Shown in pieces: positions 12,301 through 23,255 of a stretch of DNA of 64,000 bases; position 1 is the stretch's first letter; every line of letters starts with the position of its first letter. The translations under genes were made by a program, and so were the position numbers. The notes beneath the pieces are model-generated. The model saw only the letters and a list, made by a program, of their open reading frames with translations, had not been told where the DNA came from and ran no database searches. Source of the stretch: Micrasema longulum. Lineage: Eukaryota > Arthropoda > Insecta > Trichoptera > Brachycentridae. The stretch is from assembly GCA_022494885.1 (NCBI GenBank), contig JAGVSM010002841.1, positions 1 to 64,000 on the forward strand, written 5' to 3'.

Positions 12301-15300
12301 TAATAATTATTTGTTATATTTATAAAAGTATTTCTTTTACTAAAGTCGGGTTGTTTGATCAGTATACAGATCAATTGTTAAAAATCAAAAGTAATAGTTA
12401 AGTTTTGAAAAAGTATTTATTTTTTCATACAAAAAAGATTCTGTTTTTCAAATTGTTACTAATACTTTCTATTTTTGACTATTAATAATGATGAAACAAC
12501 CGGGCCTTAGGGTTTATGGACATTGTGTTTTGTTTGCTCCGAAATTACAAGATTTTGTGTGTACTCGAGTAATGATACTGTGGTGAGTTGAGAGCTTTTG
12601 TTGATGTCACCAACTGAAATTCAGTTTCCCATTTTAACATACATAATATTATACAATAAACTTACTTTCCAGCTCATTATGTATTGCCTAAGCTTATATT
12701 TGAAAGTGTGATAGGCTTACATATTATAATAGTATGTAACATGACTTACAATATTCGCAGTGAAATCCAAAATAACCTTTTGGGCAGTCACATGTATCTT
12801 TCTGTACACATTTCCCTCCATTAAGACATTTCTCAGCACAAATTCCTAGAACAGTCCCTATATGTATAATAATACTTATGAAACAAATCTTTTCTTTCAG
12901 ATCATAAAAATGCTTCAAAATTTGAAAGTAAGACAGGGATCCATGGGAAATTATCTTGTAGTAAGGAGAAGTATTTGTAAGAAAGCATGCAATCAAACAG
13001 ATCATGAGGTTGGAATATTGTGATTCAAATTATATTGATTTGATTCTCTTAATGTTTTCTAAAATAACGTTACATTTTTTTTTTTTTTCAGCTTGACTCA
13101 ATTATAAGAGTAGATCATGCAGGGGAGTTAGGGGCAGACAGGATATACGCAGGACAAATGGCTGTATTGGGAAACACCCCAAGTGGACCTCTCATAAAAC
13201 ACATGTGGGAACAGGAAAAGGTTCACAGGGCCAGGTTTGAGGAACTCATAAAAAAATATAGAGTGCGTCCAACAGTCTTGACCCCTCTTTGGAATATTGC
13301 AGGATTTGTGTTGGGAGCAGGTAATTATAATTCATTGAGATATTCAATGTCACAGAGTACTTGCATCTCAAGTTCTACTTTATTAATGAGGTTTTGTGAC
13401 AATTTTAAACTAAAAAAGTTTGTGTTATAGGCTCTGCACTCCTGGGAGAGAAAGGAGCGATGGCGTGCACGGTAGCTGTAGAAACAGTGATTGTGGACCA
13501 TTATAATGACCAATTACGAACACTAATGAAGGATCCAAATGTAAATAAAGAGTTGTTAGAAACGATTACAAAGTTTCGGGATGAAGAACAGGAGCATCAT
13601 GATACAGGGATAGATCACGGTGCGGAACAAGCACCATTTTACAAAGCGTTCACAGAAGTCGTCAAAATGGGCTGCAAAGGAGCGATCGCAATTTCAAAGC
13701 ATATTTAAAATATTAGATAATAGTGTTACTGCTACAGAATAATTAAATGTGGAGAAATTAAAGTATTGCTTTTGTAATAGTTTCATTTTTTACTATACGG
13801 CTATTATTTTTACTAAACCCACTAGACACTAGAAGCTCAGCATTACAGTTTGTAATTGTACAGAAGAGAAATCATAAAAAGGAAAATGTAATAACCTCCT
13901 TCACAATGTCTTCCCTGATACCCTGTAGGACAACTACAGATTCCCGGGGCTGTACAGTTGCCCCCATTCATGCACTGCGGGTAACACAGAGCGGTTTTGC
14001 AGTACTGGCCCATATACCCTTCGGGACACTGGCAGATCTTCTCGTGGTTGCACCACCCTTCATTAGCGCACTTTTTATCACATTCTGGATCTGGACCTTC
14101 AAAATTTAATATCATTTAAGAAATAGTTGTATTTGAAAAAATAAGTTATCAATATTTTTGTTAATTATTATGAAGCTTATAAATCTGAGCACAATTTTAA
14201 GCATATTACTGCATAAATAAATATAATTTAAATACTGTCGCCACAAATTCAAAGCATTATTGAGTACTAGCATAGAGGAAATCACCACTAATATGTATGA
14301 CAAAATAAAAGCTGTTATGCAAAAAATAAAAGCTTACGGGTTATTTTGGTTCTGGTTTAAGACATCATAAATGCTTTTCATGGTCGAATGATTGGACATG
14401 AGTGTGATTCCTAAGTAAATTAGTTTCTAATGCATTACAAATTGTGGACATCTTTCATACTGAGATAGGTATATTGAGAAAATAAAAAAACATATACTTA
14501 TATTAAGGCTCATAAAGAAAACTGATAAAGTAAATAAAAGAAATGTTGAAAATTGATTCCCATGTAAAGTATTTTGCGACATTGTACGTTACTTACCAAT
14601 CCTCCAGTTATTGGATGATGTACCACCTCGGAGATTTCCTGATTAAGCATCGAATTTACCTTTCAAGTTAAGAACATATAATGAAAAATTACATAAACTC
14701 AAAAGCAATTGATAAAAAATAAAATAGTGTATGGATACTGAAGTTTTAATAATGTTTGTGGAAAAATTAAAGGAAAATACATATAATTCAATAAATTTAA
14801 GTTTTACAAAAAATACATGTACATAATATATGCAAATATTTATCAAGTGGCAAAAATATGAATAAAGCATGCAGCGTTTTCTTTAGAATGTTTGCAAGGA
14901 AAACAATATCCTTGTTTTTTTTAAAGAACAATTTATTTGTAAATTACTATGAGAATATAGATAAAACATCACCAAGGCTCTACCTCTGTAATAATATTTT
15001 TTTTAAATGATACAAACAAGATAATAAAGTCCTTGCATACATCCCGAAGCGTTAAAAATGCGTTGGCGATACAATACCTGCTTTTGCTAAATACACACCT
15101 CTCTGGGCACATTCCTTCTTTAAGCTTAATCGGAGAGGAGTACCTTTAAGTAATAAACCTCTTCCGGTTTGGATTACAAGACCAATTTCAAATGTTCCAA
15201 TTCCACTACTATTACCTGAACAAGGTAACCAAACACTGAATTCTGTGGAGAAAAATACAACACTCGTCAACAGTTTTTACTTGAAGGGCGTCTAGAAAAT

Positions 15301-18300
15301 ATAAGAAATCTTTCAATTCAATTACAGTAAAACAAAAACTTTGTTATTAGTGTAACTCATACGAGTTTATTCTGATAAAAAAACACAACTTTAGTTTCGG
15401 GAGAGCACTCCTCCCATCGAAGGGTGATACAAAACTAAAATAAATACAGAATAATATTAATATAATAATATATCATAGAGTCTAAACAAACTAACAGATT
15501 AGTGGTAGAAACTGAATTTGAATTGGTGGTTTATTATATAAATAAAAGACGAGTGATACTTTAATCCACAAATTTGGAATATCCAGTGACTGGTTTCATC
15601 GCATTCGCGACATCTTCGAGACTGATGATGTCGCGAAGAGAAGATGTCACGAAAGCGATGAAACTGGTCACTGGATATTCCAAATTTGTGGATTAAAGTA
15701 TCACTCGTCTTTTATTTATATAATAAATTACAATGAACTTCCATCAAGAATTTTCACTTACAAACTTAAATGTTTTGAATTGGTGGGTCGGTATTCCACT
15801 TATTTAAGGTGTTAGCATTATTTTAATAAAAATTTTGAGAGGATATGCAAGTCTAGGCATTTACAGGCCCTACCCTCACCCACATCAATAAAGGTTTCAG
15901 GTCTTTTACTTCACAAAAGTCAACAGATGGAAGAGTTGAGGAAATGCATATGTTTAAACATGGGCAGAATGGTGAATGTTACATGGTGTTTAACAGTGGT
16001 TTCGGCACTGTTTATCTAAACGGAGCGGCACTCCAGCTCTGGTCAGGACCAAATATTACGTTTCAAAAAAATATCTACTTAAGTCTCTTTAAACCATTTG
16101 AAATAATAACAAACGTATTTATTGCCGACAACCGGTAAAAGTCTAAACATGTGTCATTTGCACATTGCGCATGTTGCCATCCTAAATCCCATCCTTCAAA
16201 ACAAGAACAGAAGAATTTGAACTAGTTACCATCTAATTTTATGATTATTTTGAAAGATTTCTGCCAGTGATAAAAGGTTGGAGCATAGAATTAAGAATAG
16301 TCCAGAACCGCATACGCACATAAACCAGAAGGCGACTCAACTACTCATAAATGAGTAGGTTTACGTTTTGACCCATTAGTTTCTTTGTAGACGTCGCTCA
16401 GTACGCAACTCTTGATTTGAATTCAACTATGCCGTGTTGTGTCTACTACTGCTAGGATCTTAAAGAAACAGGATGCAATCACATTTCATGTATAATTAGC
16501 AAATTAATGTGTATATAACAAATGCATTACTTAAAAATTGAATTATTTTTTCCATCTGTCTGATTGTCGAAGAAACAAAATGGAAATTTCGTTAGTGTTG
16601 CCTGAGTAGTAAATTTTTTAACCCTACTTTGCTCATCTAATGTAAGAATTTATGAAAATTGGATCTTGGATTATACAACTCTGTGGTGGACATTTGACTG
16701 ACATCATCTTCAAAACATCAAATATTATTTAACATGACATAAAAATATCCGTTTTATGCAAAATAAAATTTGTTTTATATTTTAAGTTTAAAGTTCATTA
16801 ATTCAATTACTCCTATTAAATCGACTGCTCCAAGTAAGACAGCACTAAGTCATAAAATATAGTTTTGCAGAAAAGCAAATTGAAAATTTGTTTTTTTTCC
16901 ATATTCTTGGGTCAGGATTCATAAGCTTTTAAAAATTGTAAAAATATATTATTGGTCTACACTTTCTAAGTAATCTAGTACTTTATTAGAATTCCTACTA
17001 TTTAATAGTGTTTTGGGACATAGTGCTGTTTTCTTCGGAATTCGTATTTCAGCTATGTGTAGTATGTTATATGAAAATCAAATAAATTATTAAACTTTCA
17101 ATGAGCTATTTTATTTTTAAAAATGAAAAAAATATCAATTATTGACATAAAAACCACCCAAATTTATGATATTTTCGAAAATCCTAATAAATAAAACTAT
17201 TCAAGGCGGGGTGGGGTGTTTCTTGTGCGTTTGCGCACATTTTTATCTGCCGGTGTCATTTTTCTTTTCCGAACAGAAGATATACCTATTACGGAACCCA
17301 CAATATCAAATGAATCTTCTGAACTCTGTATAGTAAAATAAATCATTAATAAAACCGACATATAAATTATTCATGTTAACAAGTATGTATCTACAATTTA
17401 CTATCGATGCAATACACAGTGATAGGAATTCCATCATACAACTGTTGTATCAGTAGCATCGTAGAACATTCCCGTTTCCTCATTAAGATACATCATTATT
17501 ATTTTCGCTGTTCTACTTGATATAACCATTGTTAACACACCACAATGTACGTATATCTATCTCTCTATTCTCAATCGAAACACAATACACTAATTACTCG
17601 AGACAAGTTAGTAAAACTGAAGCAAACTTAGCAAAATAATCAGCAACTCAACCAGCAATTCAACCTGTCAAATTTCAAATAATAAAGTTTTATCAACATT
17701 ATTATTTATCGATCGAAGAAGAAAGTAAGTCTGACTTACAACCATAGAAGAAAAATATTTCCCGGAGAGTAAGGAAGTAAATCAACTTACTTCTTTATTC
17801 CATGAAAAAAAATTGCTTTTTGACATACAACTATTTTTATATTAATTTATTAACCAAGTTAAAAGAGATAGAGTAATGAAAGTCTTCTTGGAAGGAAGAC
17901 AATGATTTATAACCTTCAGAAATGGAAGTAAGTCAAAAACCTTAATTTCGGAGTTACTGCCTTCTTCCTTGGAGCAGTCGAAATGACCCTTTACTTATCT
18001 ACTCTGTTGTGTCAATCAGTAATTCCGCGTGCACAATAAAATTTTAGAGAAATTAACAGATTGCTTTATTTTTTCCCTCACATTTTGTTATGATTTTTTT
18101 TCCCATCAAGCAACATTACGCTGCGACATCAAGAATGCGCGCGGCGAAAGTAGAGCATAGTGGGGGAATTATTGGACACAGTCCGATGTATTCAAATATG
18201 ATTCTACGCTCCTTCTGGACTATTCTTAATTCTATGGGTTGGAGTTTATACTGCTTTTTAGTGTTTAATTGACCTACCAATTATGTGAAAAAACTGTCTT

Positions 18301-19980
18301 ATGAAAATACCGACTTTTTCCCGTAACATTTTTTTCTGCATTACATCCTATTTTCAGTGCACGTTTTTACAAAACACAGATTTGATGTTTAAACAATTAG
18401 TATTTCGAAAACTTTCATACAGCCTGGTCACATAAAGGTCTCGTCGCGAGGTTTTTAAGAGTGACATATTTTTAAAATTGTAGAACTTTGCAGAACAATA
18501 GATTTTGTTTTTTTAAGAATAAACATATATTTTTTATTTAATTTGTTTTTAAGTAATCAGCGTACACTTTGATTTTTCATAATTATTATTTTTGTATCTA
18601 TTAGAGAATTTTTTGCAAATCAGAGTGGATTTAGACAATTTTAGTTATTAACGGGGTTGTATTTGTTTTTATATTTTTTGATACCTGTAATATCTTAAAC
18701 ATAAAATCAGTGAAAAGCGCAAACAACAAACAATAAATATATTTTTGGTAAGAAATGCAAAGTTGAAGAGCACACGAAGAGTGAAATTCCAAGAATCCTC
18801 TGAAGAAAATATTTTGAAATTTTTAGGAGTTGCAGGTTTATGCGAGTGTGGGTAAGTATTTTTTTATATCTAGGTAGGTACTTAATAATAATAATTCATA
18901 ATAGCATAATGTTTAATATAATCTTACTCTGTTTTGCACATAAATTATTATGTGTGTGGCAAACCAATTTCTGTATGTTTGATCTATATAAAATCTATCA
19001 TAAAAATTAAATAGTGTGAACCCCTGACACATAGCATTATAAAATACTTTTAAAGGAAAAATAAAACATAAAAATATTTTATTCATGTTTTGTTGATTAG
19101 TTAAAAAATAGAGAAAAGATTAAAAGATGCTTATTGGATACATTAAATGGCTAATAGTAATAATAATGGGTACTTAAAAATAATACCTTTTGGTCTTCTA
19201 GGAACCCTGCCTTTTGTTTTGATCGAAATCAAAGGTGGTTTTAATATCATCGGATCTGATGAATTCAAGGTATCAAAATGATAATAGTATTTTTTGTTTC
19301 CCGCTTTCCATGTGAAATTGACATACTCTACCTCAGATGGTATGACAGGAAGAGTTTGAGAGAATTTTGGATCTAATATATATGAAAGAACATTCCCATT
19401 GACGATCGCAAAAATCTCCATTGAAAACCCTGAAAAAATGCATAAAAACGCTAGCATAATATATAAAGTTTGTATAATTAAATAATCCACTGGATACTTT
19501 TTGTTAACTTCTAAGGAATACTTTAAAAAATGTATATTTAAAAAATAGGTGCACAATATGTGTTGGTGTTTGTGTGTAAATGTGTATATCTGTGGGAGAA
19601 AAATAGAATATTATGACTTACTTGGTAACATCTTAAACTAATTAATTAATAACATATAAATGGAAAAACTATCGGGAACTTTTCATACAAAGTATAAAAG
19701 GATTAGGTTCTAGGCAGAGGGTTCGGCTATGGCAAAAACTCAATCTCCTAGTCCGGTTATTAGGTTTCACTGGAGTTTGGCAATTTTATCTGTGTCTGAA
19801 TCAAATATCTGATAATAAACAAACTCACCACTAAACATTTTGACTTGGCGTTCATCGATCCAAAGAGAGAGGTCTCCGAGACCCTTGGAGTCACTTCTGT
19901 GATGAGCTTTAAGATCATTTCTTGCTGAAGAATTTATAACGCATGCCAAGAATATAACTGCAACATATGCCTTGTTCAGG
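9346..19980 (-). CDS. shf: Shifted / WIF1-like secreted protein (WIF domain plus five EGF repeats)
   Basis: Coding exons on the minus strand are about 19829-19980 (5' limit unresolved), 19187-19429, 15099-15242, 13896-14096, 12750-12845 and 9346-9584. Every junction is GT-AG and phase 1. The first three exons give the WIF domain (start [15 protein letters not shown], middle [19 protein letters not shown], end SVWLPCSG...TFEIGLVI). The next three give five EGF modules in a 2-1-2 exon pattern, with C...C..GG.C...C.C..G..G..C spacing, ending [10 protein letters not shown] and TAG. A hydrophobic [10 protein letters not shown] stretch before NSSARND looks like the signal peptide, but no in-frame ATG lies in that exon, so an upstream exon must supply the start. 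In Drosophila, Shifted is an extracellular heparan-sulphate-associated factor that stabilises and spreads Hedgehog; vertebrate WIF1 binds Wnts. Domain count and order match this family in full. Confidence 0.93.
9650..12090. other. Large 3' intron of shifted, AT-rich
   Basis: This is the 9585-12749 intron. It holds T-rich tracts and LINE-like 3' tails: TTGTAAATGCCCCTTGGGCG near 11010, and on the minus strand GTAAAGCACCCTTGAGGTGA near 11250, which resembles sequence after the LINE fragment at 25640. A repeat (GGTTCTAGGCAGAGGGG...) at 11340-11530 is shared with 19690-19800. No coding exon was found in it. Confidence 0.6.
12094..12256 (-). mobile_element. tRNA-derived SINE (SINE-1 family)
   Basis: The minus strand starts with GGCCTTCGTGGTGTAGTGGT (A box) and contains GGGTTCGATTCCCGGTGAGA (B box). 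The conserved tail includes GGCCTGTTGTGGTGCAAAAA. A second copy sharing head and tail lies at 59870-60003. The acceptor stem does not pair, so I do not call a tRNA. Confidence 0.75.
12910..13708 (+). CDS. COQ7: 5-demethoxyubiquinone hydroxylase, mitochondrial (COQ7)
   Basis: CDS exons are 12910-13008, 13092-13320 and 13431-13708 (201 residues). Introns are only 83 and 110 bases, with GT-AG ends. COQ7 is a di-iron monooxygenase that hydroxylates demethoxyubiquinone in the penultimate step of ubiquinone synthesis on the mitochondrial inner membrane. The core starts [20 protein letters not shown]. Di-iron ligands are visible: Glu in [12 protein letters not shown] in MWEQEKVH, Glu in [11 protein letters not shown], and EQEHH near the C-terminus. 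The N-terminal about 33 residues ([20 protein letters not shown]...) are basic and hydrophobic, fitting a mitochondrial presequence. I chose the 12910 ATG because it joins in phase 0 to the conserved core. A splice-acceptor-like TTTCTTTCAG ends 9 bases before the ATG, suggesting a leader intron. The whole gene sits in the 12846-13895 intron of shifted, on the opposite strand. Confidence 0.95.
14097..15098. other. shifted intron, nothing recognised
   Basis: AT-rich intron between the EGF1-2 exon and the third WIF exon. No repeat family or exon could be identified. Confidence 0.6.
15541..15780. repeat. Foldback element with long inverted arms
   Basis: Arms beginning ATAAAAGACGAGTGATACTT and running through CCACAAATTTGGAATATCCA to CATCGC are repeated in reverse complement around a roughly 40-base centre, which itself contains the partial inverted pair TTCGCGACATCTTC / GATGTCGCGAAGAG. 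A constant 60-base right flank (AATTACAATGAACTTCCATC...) follows, as in the copies at 4137-4257 and 21375-21520. It lies in a shifted intron. Confidence 0.85.
15885..15995 (+). mobile_element. MITE-1 family fragment
   Basis: TTTACTTCACAAAAGTCAAC through GGGCAGAATGGTGAATGTTA aligns with the reverse of the copies at 22080 and 29706. Confidence 0.65.
16822..17980. mobile_element. Nested TIR transposon inside P-like copy A
   Basis: The ends are CGACTGCTCCAAG and its reverse complement, CTTGGAGCAGTCG. Copies B and C of the host element preserve the empty site TTAAATGACC. Here it reads TTAAAT, insert, AAATGACC, so AAAT is duplicated (4 bp). A 4-bp duplication fits few superfamilies (for example Sola, or some CMC/Chapaev). 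I recognise no transposase domain; a possible small spliced gene lies inside. Confidence 0.75.
17197..17529 (-). CDS. Possible two-exon small gene in the nested transposon (unrecognised)
   Basis: Exon 1 (17440-17529) starts with ATG and encodes MVISSRTAK...[14 protein letters not shown], ending at a GTATGA donor. Exon 2 (17197-17325) follows a TATACAG acceptor, joins in phase 0, and encodes [14 protein letters not shown] then a basic tail with RKRK and RKRTRN before TAG. The product would be 72 residues with nuclear-localisation-like clusters. An inner ATG pair at 17496 is an alternative start. No family is recognised. The acceptor, phase match and composition support it, but it is short and could be a chance reading. 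Confidence 0.3.
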
Positions 19981-20439
19981 ATGTGACACTGAGTCTGTAC
20001 ATCTGGGTAATGGTTATTCGTACTATAAAAATAAAATCAAGGATGTATGTAAGGACATCGAACAAGAAGTAAGAAAAATAATGCATAGCTAAATTAAAAT
20101 AATTTAGACAAGGATAATCTAAGCATCCTGCGTGTGGTTTGTGACTTAACGTATTTGTAAAGCGGCATTGTGAATTTGGGCTGAAATGTCACCATACTAT
20201 TGTTTAATCAACAATATTTTAAGAATGTTCAAATGTTTGTAGATGAGACTTGATTTCCCTTCTCAAAAATGTTTTCCCTGTCTGTTGCAATCGGTTTCAA
20301 TATTATTATTTCTTTAAACTGTCACAGTAAAACTTAGTCAAGTTGTCTTTAAGTGTAAAAGCACTACAATTTAATGATTTCAATCATACTATCTGGGCTG
20401 ATAATCAGTGAGCCTAACAATGAAAAATAATTTTATTCT

Positions 20440-20810
20440 TAAACTTTTAAGTCCCCCTTTCAGGGATTTTTCAGCTTTTTGATTCCTTCCGCATAATATG
20501 ATTCCGGCAACTCTGCATAAAAGCCCACAGTTTCCAACTGAACATCCTCATTTGATGCAAATCGATTTCCAGAGCTATCTTTTTAAATTTGGGAACAAAT
20601 AGGAGGCACATAGGGTCGAATCCGGAGAATAAGCTGGATGATGATGCAATTCAAAGTGCAATTCATTCGATTTAGCTATTGTTTTCCCGAATGAATGTGC
20701 CGGGGTTGTATTGTGATGGAAGAGAGTTTTTTTTGTGTTGCAAATGAGGCCTGACAATAATGGCACATAATACTCGCCAGTTATTGTTTTTCATTTTTGC
20801 AAGTAATCGA
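20440..20810 (-). pseudogene. Mariner transposase C-terminal fragment
   Basis: The minus strand reads KKTLFHHNTTPAHS, then HFELHHHPAYSPD and SYLFPNLKR, the mariner block normally written as H(D)NA(R/P)PH...PYSPDL. The catalytic Asp of HxDNA is replaced (HHNTTPAH). Homology continues out of frame to about 20440. Only the last third of a transposase is left. Confidence 0.75.
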
Positions 20811-21374
20811 TGAGGATGATGTCATGAGAATCCCAAAATACGGAGGCCATGACCTTGTGTCTTTGGTTTGCATCTTTTATTGCTTCAAAGCACTACCACC
20901 ATCTTGTGTGGTGCTACGACAAAATAAAAATAAAAAAACTGCCTTTTTTCTTGAATTATTCAATACTCCATATAAACATAAAAAGACCCACGTTGTTTGT
21001 TATACACTTGTTGTTTTTTCTATGAACATTAATTTAACAATGTGTAATAATAGTAATATAATATTATACTATTCATATATTTTGAAATTTGGATGGAAAT
21101 TTTACACAGACTCTGGATATCTCAAGGGATGAAAGTGGTGTCTGGTGGTGAGTAATATTTGTTACTATTTTTAAAAGTATTTTGTTTTCATGTAATAATT
21201 TTTAATAAAAATAAGGTACAATAAATGACAAACCATTTCATTTTTTTGAAATCCCAAATTGATTTTTATATGAAACCTATCTACCATTGTTCCTTTTATA
21301 GTATACTTTTTTTACCCAGTAATGTGTGGAATCTATCCACTATGTAAACATAGGTTCCGGTGTATTCTGAAATT

Positions 21375-21520
21375 AAGAAATAAAAGACAAGTGATACGTA
21401 AATCCACAAATTCCAGTATTGTTAATTAATTTGTGGATTAAGGTATCACTCTTCTTTTATATCTATAATAAATTACAATGAACTCACGCTGAGAGTTTTC
21501 GCTAGCAAACGTGAATGTAT
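21375..21520. repeat. Foldback family, short copy
   Basis: AAGTGATACGTAAATCCACAAA and its reverse complement flank a very short centre, followed by the same ATTACAATGAACT flank as at 15541-15780, but more diverged. Confidence 0.65.
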
Positions 21521-21589
21521 TATTCTGTGTATTTTTATTAAATATATTGTTTGTGGTTACAGTCCCCGATGGATAGTATTACATATTCA

Positions 21590-21830
21590 AGATTCTCTAT
21601 TTTACGCATAGGGCACTGCATAATGCACCAATTGCTGCACATCTTTATTATCTGCTACGTGAAGGTGAGATGATTAGTATAACGTTTTAGATGTCAGTCC
21701 AAAAACTAAGAAATATTGTGGTGAAAAATACTTAATGAAAAATTTAAAAAAAATATTAACCTTGCCGGGAATAGAACCTTGTAGCCATGGCAGTCAAACG
21801 CTTTAACCGCTACATTACGAAATGGACAAT
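21590..21830 (-). mobile_element. SINE-2 family copy
   Basis: The body (GGGCACTGCATAATGCACCA, ATGTCAGTCCAAAAACTAAG) is followed on the plus strand by a degraded tRNA-like head (GGGAATAGAACCTTGTAGCC), so the element reads on the minus strand. Confidence 0.65.
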
Positions 21831-22079
21831 ATCGGAAACAAGAAATGTTAAAATTCAAATAAACTTTCGCTGTCTTAAAACAACAAGAGTTAACGGAATA
21901 ATCATGACTATTCGCATTTTTTACATTCTAAAATTGAAGAAGTTGATTTATTTAATTATAGAATAAAATTAAAAATATAAATATTGAAGTTAAAGAATTA
22001 TAAATAAATTACAATTATTTGATAAGCATAATATGTACCTACCTACATAAAAAACAATAACTTTTTTTAAAATTTATTT

Positions 22080-22290
22080 CAACAGAGAGGGAAAAAGTTT
22101 TCAAGAAGGGAATATGGAAGTCTAAGCATTTACAGGGCTTATGACCTGTCATTGGCTGGTTTAAGTGGCCACTTTACACACTGTGTAACATTCACCATTC
22201 TGCCCATGTTTGAACATCCACATTTCCTCAACTCTTCCATCTGTTGACTTTTGTGAAGTAAAAGAGCTGAAACCTTTATCACAAGCAAGC
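22080..22290 (-). mobile_element. MITE-1 family copy
   Basis: Starts CAACAGAGAGGGAAAAAG and contains GGGCTTATGACCTGTCATTG, TTAAGTGGCCACTTTACACA and TGACTTTTGTGAAGTAAAAG, collinear with 29706-30031, but the far terminal repeat is missing. Confidence 0.7.
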
Positions 22291-23034
22291 ATTTGGACAT
22301 AATCAAACATTGTTGAATAACTTTTTTATTTATTGAATATATAATTTTAATATAATAAATACATATTTTTGTTCTTATTATTTACCCAAATATTTAATTT
22401 TGAGGGCTATTTTCAAAAAGTTGTAAATAACTTCAAATAATACACAAACCTATGAATGTGGTAAAAAATATTCGTTTAACTAGATAGTTGTGCAACTAGT
22501 TTACCTATGAAACTTTATTTAATTATGGTGAATTAAAGTAAAGGACAACACAATTGCAAGTAAAGGACCATAGGCAAGTTGTTTAAAAAAAGGTTAAGCG
22601 GAAGACGCGAATTTATCATTGTTGATGGCGGATGAAAATAACCGGACACCCTATCATAATTAATAAAAATAAGTATATACATAAATAGTTCGAAGACAGT
22701 TTTTAGATAGAATACATTTACCTACCGCATTTCTTTCAGTTTATAGGTTTAATTGACTTGACAAAACTATGCCGGAAATTTTAAAAATAAAACAACCACT
22801 CCGACACAAAAAAAACCAGTTGTCCGCGAAAAAGTTCATAAATAAAAAGAGTGACAGCGACGGAGCGATGACAGGAACGGTCATAGAAAAAAAGAATAAA
22901 TCCTAAAAGTCTACTTAGTATTGCCATGGCGCATTATTTCAAAATACACAGATAAAGGTACTTACGTATTGGGGACGAATTTATAGAAAATACATTTATC
23001 TCTCCTAAAAAGGGAAACTTAGTGGAAATATGAC

Positions 23035-23215
23035 CGCCTGTAAGTTGCATAGTGGTAGGCGCATACGCACACATACGCTTGCCATGCTTGAGGTCCCTAG
23101 TCGATTCCTGGCAGGTTATAATATGATATAATATTTCATTTTCCCTCTTCTAGCACCTGAAGCGTAAGAATGATCGCTTTAACTTCGTGTATGACATAGT
23201 TTGAGTACCAATGCA
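23035..23215 (+). mobile_element. SINE-2-like copy
   Basis: A tRNA-like head (GCATAGTGGTAGGCGCATACG ... GTCGATTCCTGGCAGG) is followed by a body with CACCTGAAGCGTAAGAATGATC and AGTACCAATGCAGT. Confidence 0.55.
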
Positions 23216-23255
23216 GTCAAATTTAAGTCTTAATTAATACCAAAAGACCTCGATT

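Larger units (their letters stand above)
16284..18236 (+). mobile_element. P-element-superfamily non-autonomous transposon, copy A
   Basis: Both ends are present: CATAGAATTAAGAATAGTCC at the left and its exact reverse complement at the right. The element is flanked by a perfect 8-bp target duplication, GGTTGGAG, at 16276-16283 and 18237-18244. An ATG at 16429 begins MPCCV, the start of a THAP-type zinc finger that is better preserved in copies B and C. Known P elements have TIRs beginning CA, 8-bp duplications and a THAP DNA-binding domain at the N-terminus of the transposase. A second transposon (16822-17980) interrupts it, so the original length was about 790 bp. There is no full transposase. 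It lies in an intron of shifted. Confidence 0.85.

Noticed and set aside
12488..12582. Open frame [13 protein letters not shown]... ending at a GTGAGT donor, as an upstream COQ7 coding exon
   Set aside because: It ends in phase 2, whereas the COQ7 core exon needs phase 0; joining to 12901 gives an immediate stop. At most it is an untranslated leader exon.
18090..18272. Frame [16 protein letters not shown]...
   Set aside because: It lies in the terminal part of P-like copy A and runs through the inverted repeat into host DNA; copy C does not keep the frame.
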